Shown: positions 1 through 15,500, counted from the stretch's first letter. The stretch is DNA of 64,000 bases from Parasponia andersonii (GCA_002914805.1 JXTB01000025.1:1289005-1353004), one strand, 5' to 3'. Numbers and translations are program-made. The notes: a model not told the origin generated them from the letters alone.

Positions 1-509
1 TTTTAGAGTGAAATAATTTTGGGTGTGTGATTTTTCAGAATATTAACCTTTAACTAAGCACCAAAAAGAAAAATTCATAGTGGGAAAGTGGGGTTTCCTC
101 ACAAAAGTTTGGTCGATATTTTAAAAAAGTCTCAAAAGCTTGAAACTATTTTTGCTTTAACTCATATCTGTCCTATCTTTGGAGAGACTTTAATAAACAA
201 ATTATTGAATAAATCTTTTCATACTAAATAACGCTGCATTTTTTTTTTCGTTTAGATTTCTATGAAACTTTAGAATAAAATATTAGTAAATATGAAGTGT
301 AGTACCGTGTCACATGTTAATGATTCAAGTTGCACGGGATATCCTAATTGGACTTTTGTCGATTGAATATTATATATGGAATTGAATAAATTAATAATAC
401 GAACGAGATAGAGAGATAATACTTTGTCTATTGCTCCTTAGTAGAATCACGGAAAATTTGAAATTACTAACCGAAAAAGAGGGGAAAAAAAAAAGGTAAT
501 TTTAAAATA

Positions 510-700
510 AACAGTACATGTACATAACTCACTCAAAATATATATATAATTTGTTTCTAAATACATATTCTGTAAAGAGTACATGTATATAGCTCACTCA
601 AAATATATAATTTCTTTCTAAATATACATTCTGTAAACAGTACATGTATACAACTTACTCAGAATATATAATTTGTTCTAAATATTCTGAGATATAATTA
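510..700. repeat. Tandem repeat, about 65-bp unit, three copies
   Basis: Three successive units begin with variants of AGTACATGTAYAYARCT followed by YACTCARAATATATAAT, at about 510, 576 and 638. Spacing is about 62-66 bp. The copies differ by scattered substitutions, so this is an old local duplication. Confidence 0.75.
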
Positions 701-1751
701 TATTGAGGAAGAGGATATAGTTTGGAACCACGATAACTTTAGCCATCGGCAGCGACGGAGTCAGAAATTTTTTTCAAAAGAGGCAAAATCTAATGCTAAT
801 TTTACTTATTTTTTAAATCTTTTTTGCTCTTTGTATTTTGTTTCTTCAAATTTTTTTAAATAGATTTGTAATTGAGAAATATAATTTTGGAGAATTCTAG
901 AAACGGTAATTTTTAAACATATATATTCGATATGAACTAAAATATGATTAAAAATATTTTTTAAAAGTGAAGTCAAAATAAAAATAATTCATAAACGTAT
1001 GAAAAAAAATCAAGTAATTAAGAATAATATAAGTAAAGTTTAAAAATTGTAAAATTCAACAAGGACAAATGAAAAATATTATTTAATTTTTTTATGAGAT
1101 ATATAGGTGAATTTTTAAATTATCAAAATTTAAGAGGACAAATAAAGAATAAAATCAAATATTTTATCAATAAAAGAGTAAAAATTAAAATTTTAAAAAA
1201 ATTGAGGGAGGCATATGCCCTTCTTGGCCTAAGGTGGCTCGGTCCATGGCCATTGGCCTTCGTTGTCTAGCTCTTCAGAGACGTTTTTCGTACCCTCTTG
1301 CTTTTGATGCCATATGTACCATAACTCATATTCTTTTCTCAGACACCTATATAACTTTGTGCTTTACAAAATGCGAACTTTATAGGATGCCCCAAAAAAA
1401 GAAGGATAAAAAGGTTAAAGTTAACTAGTTAAGTATCTTTTTTTGTTTTTGGTAATATAGTTAAGTATCCAGCCCCTGCAAAAATATATATTAAAAAAAA
1501 AAACTAAGAGGTGAAGGAAATAATTAGGCAAATGAGGTACCTTTCCCTTAGATACAAATTTTTGTTACTACCGACTAGAATCAACTAAGTTGCTAAGAAA
1601 AAGAGTATCTCATAAAATTTGATGATAATCCGAAAGTTTAGAAACATTCACTGTCAAATATAGTATCGTATCATATTTTTCATGTATCATCGTTCATACT
1701 CTATTGAAAATTACCCAGAACCAAAAACTAAGGGATATATAACATATGAAT

Positions 1752-1754
<3 letters not shown>

Positions 1755-1782
<28 letters not shown>
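1755..1782. repeat. (AT)n microsatellite
   Basis: An uninterrupted AT dinucleotide run, useful mainly as a polymorphic marker. Confidence 0.9.
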
Positions 1783-1783
<1 letters not shown>

Positions 1784-1976
1784 GCATTTTCATTCTCTAC
1801 CAACAAAGGGACGAAAATGACAAGAGAGCAGGCCAAGTAGCGGTCTCAAAGTTTTCGAAAGGGAATCTTGGTTAAACACAAGAGCAGCTGTTAAATAAAT
1901 ATCTGAAAGGAGTGGGACAGACCAAATGATCTTCATTAAAACCACACAAAACTCAAGTACTTACAGTATAGGGAGT

Positions 1977-2356
1977 AGCTATCACCTCAAAAACTTTACT
2001 TATAGTCGCAACAAAATTTGATACTAAAATTGAAAAATTCATGATTAAAAGAACGTTTTATTGTTACGAAATGACAAAAAAAATTATAAAAAAAATTATT
2101 AGTCACAAAAGATATAATTTACTGTGATTACATATACTTTTAATCTTAATTAATTTCATTACAAATATGCAAAAAAAAATTAAAAATATTTTAATAATAA
2201 GCTAAATACAATTTTTTAGTCTTAAGAAATTTTTAGTTGTAACTAAATATTTAGTCACAAAAACTTTTTATTGTGACTAAAAAATTGTCACTAATGATAT
2301 CTAGTCACAATAAATTTTTGTTGTGACTATGGTAACTTTTTTATGGAGTGATAGCC
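1977..2356. mobile_element. MITE-like element with about 40-bp imperfect terminal inverted repeats
   Basis: The left end reads AGCTATCACCTCAAAAACTT and runs into TTATAGTCGCAACAAAATTT. The reverse complement of the right end reads GGCTATCACTCCATAAAAAA and runs into GTTACCATAGTCACAACAAA, so the two ends are imperfect inverted repeats over about 40 bp. The interior repeats TAGTCACAA/TTGTGACTA words and codes for nothing. The CACT-like terminus hints at a CACTA derivative, but the target duplication is not clear. Class assignment is an inference from ends and size (about 380 bp). Confidence 0.6.
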
Positions 2357-4356
2357 AATATCAAATGTAAAACATGGGGTATATACACACAATATTTTTG
2401 GGCCGTTGAGCCTCATGCAATTAGAACCTACCATATTCTAATTATAGAGAAAAAAAAAAAATTATACCATGGTGATAATATAGTTACAGCTTAGTGGACC
2501 TTATAATATAATTTGTAAAAGCGAATTGGAATCGTAATAATCATTATATCAAAGTAATGAACACAAGGTTAATCAACTAGTAGTACTGTTTCTTTCCTCT
2601 TTGAGTATTTATATTGACCAATTTTGTAATACAATCAATTACTAATCATGAGGGTCCTCACTCTTTCTTCTTCTTCCATCAAGGCCCAAACTCTCCTTCA
2701 CATGGGAACAACTAAACACTCCTTTTATGTAACGCACTGACATTGTTTTTGATTCCATATCTGCTTTGTCTTTACGTGCTTTCAGTAGATTTGTATCATA
2801 TGGTCTGCTTCCTACGCTCGAGGCAAGCATAGCTAAGAAAATATTGCATCTATGTATCAGTACTTGGAATTTAAGAATGCATATATACATGACTCCAAAG
2901 AAGGTAAGGTTGGCTTTGGCAAGGGCGAAAGAACCTTCCATCTCTAGGGTGCTGTACTTGAATTCTTGTGGTCCCTACTATAATATAAAACACAATACAA
3001 AGACCTATATCAAGAAGATAATACCGCTAGGCGCGACTAATGTATCAGACGTATGTGTTAGGCAATTCTCTCATTACTAAAACAATTTAACATTTCTGTA
3101 TTCTTTCGGCTCCAACCATTGTTGGGCAGCAAAGTTTCGAGTCTGTTGAAGCATAACATGAGCCATCATACCATATGTACTCATGTTTTTCATTTGGGTA
3201 CTTTAATTTGACATTTAAATTATATATATGTATATATATACATTTTTCCTCATCTGGTACTTTGTACTAGTAGTCGCATTTGGGGTATGTGTCCCTATTG
3301 ATAACTTAATATCGGGGGGCCAGGACTTGGATGTTTGAATGGCATCTTAGTAGACTAATATATAGTGTATAGTGCCATGGTCCCCTAAGAAAGCCTTGTG
3401 TTTGTGCCTTGTGATATCATGACGACGACGTTTAGGACCAAAGCGAATCATGCCAGAACTTCCCTACAGCTTTATCTTGTGAAGAAGATAGAGAATTATG
3501 AGAGAGACAAAAATGTTAATAGGGCAAAACTTCTTCGTCTTTCTTAATCTTTATGAGATTCACAAGTGAAAAAAGAGCTCCTTTTATCATGCATGAAGAT
3601 GGTGAGCATATAGAATATTTATCCAATTTAGAGAAACAAACTTCTTGGACTCATATAGAATATACATTTTTTTTTCCAATGGCAATACTTAAAACTTAAT
3701 TAATGCTGCTATGTTATCATCTACATTATAGGATCTATCATTTAAGCGAAAGGCCAAATGATTATATAACCTAACGGGCATCTTTCTTTAAATTTTTTTT
3801 TTTTTTTAAAATAAAAACTCATCATTAAACTCCATATCCCTAATGTTTTCCTCATCATCACTTTATTGTTTTGTAACAGGCCTTAATTGTGAGTTGCGAT
3901 CCTTTATAGGATCTGAATCCATGATTTCTACACCGCCTAATCATTCAGGAAAATAAGTCAGAAAGGTCGTAAAAGTAACGTTGTTTGCATAATTTCTATC
4001 TAGGTTTGGCAGAGAGAAAGATATGGAAGTGAAATGGAAAAAATAGGAGGATAGAAAATGTCTAGAACGTAGAAAAAGAAACGTGTCCTAGTTGTTTGAT
4101 ACACAAAAAAAGAAAGAATATTTATTTATTTTAAAATGATCATTTACTCTCTGTACTAGCATTTTAAATGTTGATATTGTAAAAATAGTTTAGTAAATTA
4201 AACTTCTTCATTGAATAATTTTTTTTTTATCCTCTTTTCTCTTCCTTTCACTTTTCTCTTCTACCAAATAACCTAAAATTTTCTTTTCTTTATATTTTTC
4301 TCTCCTACTATATCTTTTCTCTCTCCCTTTTCTCTCTTAACAAATATAGCTAAGTT
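2357..4356. other. Intergenic, no supported gene
   Basis: Frames overlap on both strands between 2642 and 3080 (99 and 104 codons), but neither translation matches a family I know. No plausible splice partners or codon bias were seen. The rest is AT-rich with poly-T runs. Confidence 0.5.
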
Positions 4357-4795
4357 AAAAACCATTTTTAGCCTATGTACTTTAGACCGAATCTCATTTT
4401 AGTCCATGTATCTTAAAATAGTATATTTAAGGCACCATGCCTATCAAGTTTTCCAATTTAGCTTTTTCTATTAGAGAATCATCAAAATTTAAGAGAAAGT
4501 ATCACGTGTTAGGTAAAATATTATTATTTTCATATACTCTTTTTCCTCATTTAACAAGCAAGGTGGGTAAAGGTTAGGGTTTTATCTCTAAAATCACTAA
4601 TATGATGGTTCATGAAGCAAATCAGAGCTTTTTTTTCCATCTATTTTTTCCAACTATCGAATCCGTGATTAAAACGTGATTCATTCTATCAAATTTTGAC
4701 GTTTCACTAGCGTAAATGATCAAATTGGGAAACTTTGATAAATTAAGTACCTTAAAAAGAGCCATTTCAAGACTGTGGGCTAAAAATGGGTTTTA
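4357..4795. mobile_element. Dispersed non-autonomous element with short inverted ends (copy A)
   Basis: The left end contains AAACCATTTTTAGCCTATGTAC and the right end is its imperfect inverse, GGGCTAAAAATGGGTTTTACT. There is no coding capacity. Interior words (ATCACGTGTT, the GGTGGGTAAAGGTTAGGGTTTT region, CGTGATTCATTC) recur in the same order at 25062-25530, so the two are copies of one family. The transposon class is not determined. Confidence 0.6.
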
Positions 4796-4816
4796 CTTTT
4801 TCTTTGCTCTCTTTAT

Positions 4817-4895
4817 AAGTGAAATTTCTAAAATTTAAGACTGAAAGGAGAGTTATAGTGAAATTTCTAAAATTTAAGACTAAAAGGAGAGTTAT
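4817..4895. repeat. 39-bp direct duplication
   Basis: The block beginning GTGAAATTTCTAAAATTTAA and ending GGAGAGTTAT occurs twice in tandem at 4817-4895 with a single visible difference. No gene is nearby. Confidence 0.8.
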
Positions 4896-5979
4896 GGTCT
4901 AGAAACTAATAGAGTAATTAATCTTCAATAATACTTATGTTTTATGGTCAAGATGTTGGAATCAAACAGTCTTTTACCGCCAACAAAGAATATTTTACCG
5001 TACTACTCAAGAGCAAAAGCTACTATTACTCTTAACACAGAAAAAAAAAAATGAAACATAAGAATTTGGGTGAAAATCAAATCTTGAATTCAAGTTGAGA
5101 AAAGAGTTAAAATAGAGGCCACTTGAACATAATTTGACTATCAATTTCGTGAAAGCAGATCTTCTAAGGAGATACTTATCACCAGCAGTTACGACTCTTG
5201 AAATATCTCATGCAAGTTCACGACAATCCCTAAATAATAGTCTTTTGATACTAAGTTTAGCATGTAAGCCTGACCAATGATGGCAGCTCTTTTATCCAAG
5301 CTACAGCCAAAGGTCCTCAATGAAAATGCAGTCCAAAGTGATTAGACAGAGCAATGTTACGTACCCAGTACCACTGGTGCCCACAGCATCGCTCTTATTC
5401 GATTAGATAAGTATGGGAATGGCCCTTTACCTCATATTGTTCTGTACTGTATATTACTTGGTGTATGTAACATCGCTGAGTAACACAAGAAACCCGACAG
5501 CAGATGAAGTTGAAACAGAAGGTACTTTCATAGATACTTAATAAGCACAGCACTTGTTAAAAAGAGTACCAGAGTCTCGTAAAGAAACTCCTAAAATAAA
5601 AAATCAACCGCCAAAAGTGCCACCCAGTGATTTTAATGCACAAAGAGCAATAGGCGTGCCCAGAAGCCCAAACCCGAATTTCAGTTGCACCGGCTCTATG
5701 GTCTTCTTCTTCTTTTTTATTTATTTATAAATTTCAAAAAAAAAAAAATTTATTGGGGGTCGTGTGCGTGCCTGGCTCTTTGCTTCATTTTAAACGTTGG
5801 CTCCTTGCTTCATTTAAAACGTTCATAGAGCTTCCGATACAAATCTCTCCCTAGTCAGCTACAAAGGTACGTATGCGAAGGGGAAAAGAGACAAATAACG
5901 GATCTATGATGCTTTTCTATTCGTTTACCCGGCTCTTAAACTTTCGAAGAGATTCCTATACAACATCCGGAAGTACAGA

Positions 5980-6043
<64 letters not shown>

Positions 6044-6430
6044 AAGCAAAGGGAAAGAGAGAGGGAGTGATGGAAAGAGAGACTTACATCATTGCCATCC
6101 TAAAATTCTAACTAGCAGGAATAACGGACGCTCGATGACTTTGCACCATTTCAACTTCGGGTAAATCACTTGTTAAAAATACAAAAACCAAGCCATCAAA
6201 AACCCCTTCGGAAAAACTACCAACCTTAGTCATTGATACAATATATAGAGGGCAAAAAGATGATAATACAATCCCTTCATCACCTATCTCCCTACGACTG
6301 AAAGCTGAGACTTCTACAGATAGTCATGACTGAAATTCTAATTCTAAAGGGGGGAAAAAAAAAAAAAAAAGCGAGAAAAATTAATGTGTACATGACACTG
6401 TGTGACTAGACTGGGGAAGTAAAGATCAGA
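4896..6430. other. Intergenic, no supported gene
   Basis: AT-rich sequence with poly-A runs and the TG microsatellite at 5997-6041. A 65-codon frame at 5873-6070 ends in poly Val-Cys produced by that microsatellite and is not a gene. The right part may include the 3' UTR or downstream flank of the minus-strand gene that ends at 6848. Confidence 0.5.
5997..6041. repeat. (TG)n microsatellite
   Basis: About 45 bp of perfect TG repeat, flanked on the left by a GA-rich stretch. Confidence 0.95.
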
Positions 6431-6847
6431 GTATCCTTCCAATACAAGCAATCATATGAGACAATTTTTATTTTACAAAGAAGTCCATTTTTGTCAAACC
6501 CTTTTTACCTTGACTCCACATTTCTCTCTCAAGAGGTGAATTCACCTTCACAATCTCTAGTCAGTTCAAAGCTATTCTGCATGAAATACAAGAGGCTTTT
6601 GTCATTATGGATTCTTGACGAGCCATAATGATGAGAACAAGCTTGGTCCACCGGCCCAACCAAAAAGACAACAACTGCTGTCCAAAGCATTTCTTTTATA
6701 CGCACAGTTGTAATGAAATAACAAAAAAAAGATATGGCAAAGACATAGATTTGTACCTGAAATTTCATAATGTAAAATAATAGACCCCTCCAAACTCTAA
6801 ACGACAAGCATTTGAAGAAAACGAAATAAGTATTGGATGCCGTCATT

Positions 6848-8710
<1,863 letters not shown>

Positions 8711-10072
8711 TGGTCAGTATCTCATAAAACGAGGGGCCAGTACCAACTGCAGTTTCAAAACAACAAAAACTTCAACACTCCTTTCATGATGCAAGTTCTT
8801 GAGAAGAAATCCACAAGCACCTATTACTTCAACTTTTATGGCCTAGCATTATATCATAAGTCAAACCTCAAAATCTGTAAGGAAGATCTCGGCGGAGGCC
8901 AAAATATTCATGCAGCCGACATCATATGAGGACTATATTACTTTTAAATTTTTTGCGATAGGCGGATTCCCAAGAACACAATTTCTCAAACACGACTCCA
9001 TTATCTGTCAAGCAAAGCTTTTTAAGCAGTTTAAGTTCCAAAATCTACTACCAGCATTTCTTTGTGCAGTGCCGCCACTACCGTGACAAAACTTGGGGAT
9101 TGGGGTTTCTATTTGACCTCTAGTATCACAAGAATTTGATTAACCCATGTGTTTTTTTTCCAATGCTTAGAAGGCTTCTATTCACTAAACAAACAACTTC
9201 CCCTTTGTGAACTTGCTCACTTCACTAAATTTAATTTTCACCCGAAATGTATAAACCTCAAAAAGAATTCTTTCTTTTTTTTTTTTTCGTGGGCATATTT
9301 AAAACATTTGACACCACATGAAACCTCGTAATCGTACAAGAAACAAAAACATATGATACTGAAATTGAAAACTAAAAACCCAGAAACGAATCAGTAATGA
9401 GATCAAACAACTTCCCAAACATACCCATTAGGGGACACGCGGGACTTAGCCATTAAATCAAGTTGTCAACTTTTCTTACGTAATAATAATAATAATTAAA
9501 AAATAATTAAAAGATTAAACAAATTATCACGTTTATTCAGTCGTTAGCAACATGAGCAATTGAAAGCGATTAAATTGACGAAAAAGAAAATCCACCGAGA
9601 GAGTTAGCGCGAACCTCTGACATGGATCCTGAATTCTACTTCCCGTACTGCTTCAGATCACGAGGACAAAACAGTAAATTCCAGCCCCGGCTCCGACTTC
9701 CTTCCCCTTCTATATACTTGTTCCCCCTCTTAACTGGTTCTGGACTCCAAACTCAACGAGCTAAATTTTTCTAATCGATACCCAACAGAAATGGGTCACC
9801 GAGAAAACGATTAATCCCCCATGAAAAACCAAAACCCTCCGCTAAAATCTAACCAAAGAATTTGACGAGCAAATCACCAAAGTCTCGGACGGAGTTGGCC
9901 AAAATTCTTGGGCCAAAAGATTTTTCCGGCGGAATTGGAAGACCGGAGAGAAAACCCTTGACGGAATTGGGAGATCGAAGAAGGTTCTAGATGGTTTGGA
10001 GCGAGGGGTAAGAGTATATATGGGGAGCTAGGGTTTGGACTTCGGAGGGGGATTTCGGTTTTCTCAGCCTCT

Positions 10073-10108
<36 letters not shown>

Positions 10109-10196
10109 GCCTCTCTCTCTTTCTTTCCAGGGGTTTTATTGATTTATATATATGTATATTTATTATGATTATTATTTTCCGTGTTATAGTTTTCAT
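8711..10196 (-). promoter_or_regulatory. MED19 5' UTR, 5' intron and promoter region
   Basis: Upstream of the MED19 start codon on the minus strand no further coding exon is visible. A transcribed leader is likely between about 9780 and 9990, because this part is less AT-rich than its surroundings and a TTGGGTATCG donor-like site lies near 9785. A CT repeat at 10075-10103 lies just beyond, where plant core promoters often have Y-patches or GA/CT elements. Transcript ends are inferred, not seen. Confidence 0.4.
10075..10103. repeat. (CT)n microsatellite at presumed MED19 promoter
   Basis: A perfect TC/CT dinucleotide run of about 28 bp, reading GA on the MED19 strand. Confidence 0.9.
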
Positions 10197-10657
10197 TTTA
10201 TTATTATTTTATTTTGATGAGTTTGGGTTTATGAAATGTGAAAGCGTGTGATTACACGCCCCTCCTTCCGCAAAAGTCCTTTGGTTATAAACTTATAGCC
10301 AATCATTACGTATAATGTTACTAGTACAGCCCACCAAACCAACCGTTCGAGAAAAAACCAATTTTGGGATAATCAGAAATTTTTGACGCCGGTTTGGTCA
10401 ATGCCCGGTTATAGCCAATCATTTTCAATTTAAATGCTACGTGAATACTATGAAAACAAAAATGAGTACTTCAAATTGAAAGATACAAGTTGGTAGTGCA
10501 TGTTGTAGTAGTAGTAGTAGCACTTTTCGGCAAGGAAATGGACGAGAATATGATCATTTCGAAATAATTTTTTAGGTCTATTTCTCAACATTTGTTTATG
10601 ACTTACGAGTGATTATTGTGTTTGTGATCGAGTCATAACTAGAATAAACGGTGGTCA
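10197..10657. other. Intergenic flank of the LTR retrotransposon
   Basis: No gene seen. It contains a short (GTA)n-like TAGTAGTAG run near 10507. The five bases before the element, GGTCA, compare with AATCA after its right end, so any 5-bp target duplication has decayed. Confidence 0.5.
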
Positions 10658-12528
10658 TGTCACGACCCAAAATTCGGGCCAGTGACAGAAAGAGAATTTC
10701 ACAAAGGTGGAAAATTCCTTGATTTATTTGAAAAGTGTCAAAAGTTCTAGTTTTTATAATTTAAATAAAATAACTGGAATTCCATCCCGTGAACCACTCT
10801 CACAGTTCGTATACACCATTAAACAAAAATTGAATAATAATTAAAAATCACGAAGTCAAATATAAGTCCAAACATCACCATCATCCACAACAAAAGTCAA
10901 ATACCAGAATGGCATACATAAGTTCACAGACAAAATAGAAAGCAGTAATCTTGGTTCAATGTTACTACAAAGCTCAAACAATCCAAACACCAAGACGACA
11001 AACTTCAAGCATTTTCAAAAGACGAACTGCAATTAAGATGACCTCTTACTTCTCTTGATTACCGAGATCGCACTGGACACCACCTGAGGAAGAAGGTAGG
11101 GGAGGTGAGCATAAAATGCCCAGTAGGAAAAACATTTACCTCGATCGAAAATATTTTAGTGATGGGGAATTCCTGCATGATTAGTTTAGTCCAAAACATA
11201 TATATATATATATAATCCAAACCGAAATCCATCTATATATATATATATATATATATAAGTAGTGTAATCAAAACCATTCAATCCATATGCACATGACACA
11301 AATCAACCCATACCCATAAGCTCTCATCCTCTCATCTGTGGAAACCCAGGATGATGGCACTAAGTATGCCTAATAGCCTGCCTGATACCTAAGTCCATAC
11401 CTGGAGGGGACATCCATGTGTCGCCTACCAAACCTGGACGGGAAACCGAATTGCCTACGCCTGCCAAATAGGGAGGTAATCAGAAGTAACAAAACTCCGC
11501 GCGAGTTTACGGACTTTCACCGACAGTGGGACATGCAGCGCCACACTGTAACCCACGATACTAACACGGTTCTCATGTATAATCCTATGACACGTTCAAT
11601 ACAGAACTGAAGTGTGAAAATAATCGTGCTCTGATTTTTCAGTAAAATCAGCATACTAGGTTTTTATAGAAAAATGGGTAGCATAACGGCCCTATTTTTA
11701 ATATACCCAAAATAACCTACACTCAGAATATTCCCATAACAATACAGTATATATCTCATACAACCGATTCCCATCACAGATATTCGAGAAACCAAAAATC
11801 ACATTTGTTCTCATATATTGCAGAAAATAAGTTTTATTCGAAAACGATATAAAACACAGGTAATTGAATCCCTACCTCACTCGAATAGCAATACCACNNN
11901 NNNNNNNNNNNNNNNNNNNNNNNNNNNNNNNNNNNNNNNNNNNNNNNNNNNNNNNNNNNNNNNNNNNNNNNNNNNNNNNNNNNNNNNNNNNNNNNNNNNN
12001 NNNNNNNNNNNNNNNNNNNNNNNNNNNNNNNNNNNNNNNNNNNNNNNNNNNNNNNNNNNNNNNNNNNNNNNNNNNNNNNNNNNNNNNNNNNNNNNNNNNN
12101 NNNNNNNNNNNNNNNNNNNNNNNNNNNNNNNNNNNNNNNNNNNNNNNNNNNNNNNNNNNNNNNNNNNNNNNNNNNNNNNNNNNNNNNNNNNNNNNNNNNN
12201 NNNNNNNNNNNNNNNNNNNNNNNNNNNNNNNNNNNNNNNNNNNNNNNNNNNNNNNNNNNNNNNNNNNNNNNNNNNNNNNNNNNNNNNNNNNNNNNNNNNN
12301 NNNNNNNNNNNNNNNNNNNNNNNNNNNNNNNNNNNNNNNNNNNNNNNNNNNNNNNNNNNNAAAAATTGCACATAAGTTCCCAAATTTCAAATCTCTATCA
12401 ATCTAATCCCTTAAAAATTGCAATTTAGTCCTTCTACACAAAATTTTTGCAATTTAATCCCCACAATATTATATCAGAAAAATTGGTAAATTGTCCAAAT
12501 TACCCTCCCAAAAATCCAGGTTTTTACA
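10658..12528 (-). repeat. 3' LTR of the gypsy element (contains an assembly gap)
   Basis: It matches the other LTR along both visible parts, with differences that are mostly C/T or G/A transitions. It is assembled at 1871 bp against 2197 bp for the intact copy. The difference lies at the run of N from 11898 to 12360: the corresponding stretch of the other LTR (18605-19397) is about 793 bp, so the gap of 463 is shorter than the expected missing sequence. It includes AT microsatellites near 11200-11257. Confidence 0.92.
11898..12360. other. Assembly gap (N) in the 3' LTR
   Basis: 463 N bases. Any open frame running through it is meaningless. The flanking sequence continues directly with homologous positions of the intact LTR. 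Confidence 0.99.
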
Positions 12529-12545
12529 TTCTCCCCTCCTTAAAA
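12529..12545 (-). other. Polypurine tract of the gypsy element
   Basis: On the minus strand the sequence directly before the 3' LTR reads TTTTAAGGAGGGGAGAA and is followed by the LTR start TGTAAAAAC. This is the expected position and composition for the plus-strand priming site. Confidence 0.85.
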
Positions 12546-12586
12546 GAATTTCGTCCCGAAATTTAAAGTAAAAGTCAAGGTTTACG

Positions 12587-15500
12587 TCATAGTATAACTT
12601 CTAACTGAAAGTCAAACAAATGAGGGAACTTCTTGTATATCTCCGTCTCGAGTTCTCAAGTAGCCTCGTATTCTTTGTGATGTTCCCAAAGCACCTTGAT
12701 AAGAGGAATCTCTCTGTTGCAAAGCACCTTCAACTCTCTAGCCAACAAACGAACAGGCTGCTCTTCATAGGACACATCTTCTTGGATCGGTACATGCACG
12801 TACTGAACAACATGAGATGGGTCCGGTGTGTACTTCTTCAACATCAACACGTGAAACACATTATGCACATGATCCAACTGTACAGGCAGATTCAAGCGAT
12901 ATATCATTGGTCCAATTCTGTCAATGATCTCAAAGGGACCAATATACCTTGGAGCAAGATTACCCTTAGCCCTAAATCTTGTCACACCTCGCCTTAGAGT
13001 CACTTTTAAAAATATGAAATCACCAGTATTGAACTCTACCTAACGCCTCTTCGGGTCAGCATAACTCTTCTAGCGACTCTGAATCTCTTTGAGTCTCTCT
13101 TGGATACCCTTGATCTTCTCAGTAGTCTCTTCAATCAACTCAGGTCCAAGAGTAACACGCTCTTCAGTTTCTGCCCAACACAAAGGTGATCTACACGGCC
13201 TTCCATACAACACTTTATATGAAGCCACACCCACACTGGTCTGGTAACTGTTATTAGAAACAAATTCCACCAAAGGAAGATGATCATCCCAGTACCCACC
13301 AAAGTCCAGTATGCAACAACGTAGCATGTCCTCAAGAATCTGAATAGTCCTTTCAGACTGACCATCTGACTCAGGATAGTGAGCCGTACTGATATCCAAC
13401 TGCGTACCCAACGCTTTCTGTAAGCCTCTCCAAAACTTAGAAGTGAACCTTAGATCTCTGTCAGATACTATGCTTGAAGGCATACCATGCAAGCGTATGA
13501 TATTCTCCGCATATAGTTTACTAAGCTTAGTAAGAGAGTAGTCCATCCTGATCAGTATAAAGTGAGCACTATTTGTCAACAGATCGACTACCACCCAAAC
13601 TGTGTCATTCTTCCTCAAGATCTTCGGCAAATGGGTCACGAAGTCCATCGTGATCTTATCCCACTTCTATTCCGGAATTGGCAACGGCTGAAGTAATCTA
13701 GCTGGCCTCTAGTGTTCAGCCTTGACTCGCTGACAAGTCAAACACTTAGCCATAAAAGTAGCTACATCCTTCTTCATCTTTTTCCACTAATACTACCGCT
13801 TCAAGTCTCGGTACATCTTGGTACTACCCGGATGTACTGCGAACCTTGATTTGTAAGCCTCAGTTAGAATAGTTTCTCGAAGATTAGGGTCATTAGTTAC
13901 AGTCAACTTCCCACTGAAAAGTAAAAACTCTTCTCTGTTAGTGCTCCAACCATCTAACTGCTCACCATTTTGAAGCCAGTTCCAGATTACCCTCAACTTC
14001 CTAGCTTGCCACTGACTCCACTGGACAGTCTGGAGAAGAGATGGTGAAATTACAATATTGCTCAGGCAAGCAACTCCTTCATTCTCGAAGTACTGCAAGT
14101 TGTAGTCACCAATCGTAACTGAGTTCCTCCAATCTTCAAACATCAGTGAAGCTAATGCACCATGAGGCTTCCTACTCAGTGCATCAGCTACAACATTGGC
14201 CTCACCAGGGTGATACTGTAGGTCGAAATTATAATCCTCCATATGCTCAACCCATCTTCGCCGTCTCAAGTTCAGATCCTTCTGAGTAAAAAGATACTTC
14301 AAACTCTTATGATCGGAGAATATGTCAAACTTCACACTATACAAGTAATATCGCTAAATCTTTAAGGCAAAGATCACTGTTGCAAGCTCCAGATCATGGA
14401 TGGGATAGTTCCTCTCATAGGTAGGATAGTTCCTCTCATGTGGCTTCAACTAATGAGAAGTATAAGCCACAACTCGACTATTCTGCATCAAGGCACATCC
14501 CAAACCCGTCTTCGAAGCATCGGTATACACCACATAAGGCTCGTTACTGTCAGGAACAGTAAGAACAAGTACGGTGGTTAAACTCTGCTTCAACCTGACA
14601 AAAACTTCTTCACTTTCGTGATCCCAAACAAACTTAACATCCTTCCTGGTCAACATCGTTAAAGGTAAAGTAATTCTCGAGAAATCTTGCACAAAACGAC
14701 GGTAGTAGCCTACCAATCTAAGGAAACTACGTACCTCCGTCACATTTCTCGGTCTTTCCTACTCGAAGACAGCTTCGATCTTAGCGGGATTGCTGAAATA
14801 CTCCCGTGAGAAATCACATGGCCAAAGAACTTCACTTCTGACATCCAAAAGTCACACTTCAACTTCTTGGCATACAACTAATGATCTCTCAAGGCCTTAA
14901 GTACTATCCTCAGATATTCGACATACTCTTCTCGAGTCTTGGAATACACCAGGATGTCATCGATGAACACAACCATAAAACGATCTAAAAACGGCCTGAA
15001 GATCCGATTCATGAGATTCATAAATACTACGGGAGCATTCGTCAAACCAAATGGCATCACCAGAAACTCAAAATGACTATATCGAGTTCTGAATATTGTC
15101 TTAGATATATAATCCTCTCTTATCTTCATCTGATGATAACCGGATATCAAATCGATCTTAGAGAAGAACCTTGAACCGCTGAGTTGATCAAACAACTCAT
15201 CTATTTTTGGCAAAGGATACTTGTTCTTCACTGTCAACTGGTTTAACTTCCGGAAATCCATACAAAGCCTCAACGAACCATCAGCTTTCTTCGCAAACAA
15301 AACAAGAGCACCCCAAGGAGAAGTACTACTGCGAATAAAGCTCTTGGAAAGTAAATCGTCCAATTGTTCTCTTAATTCTTCCATCTCAGCAAGCGCCATG
15401 CGATAGGCTGGAATAGAAACTAGCTAGGCTCCAGGAACTAGTTCAATATAGAACTCGATCTCCCTATCTGGTGGTAACCCTGGTAAGTCTTCAGAAAACA

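Larger units (their letters stand above)
1..1976. other. AT-rich intergenic DNA, no gene seen
   Basis: No reading frame here looks like a conserved protein. The stretch is AT-rich with many poly-A/T runs. It holds a short three-copy tandem repeat (about 510-700) and a pure AT microsatellite near 1755-1782. A 64-codon open frame at 1234-1428 has no recognisable motif and low-complexity ends. Confidence 0.6.

Noticed and set aside
2642-3080. Overlapping frames of 99 and 104 codons on both strands
   Set aside because: No recognisable family, no splice partners, and open on both strands by chance.
10653-10657. Perfect target-site duplication of the gypsy element
   Set aside because: GGTCA and AATCA agree at only three of five bases.
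11818-12406. Five frames running through N bases
   Set aside because: They consist of the assembly gap.
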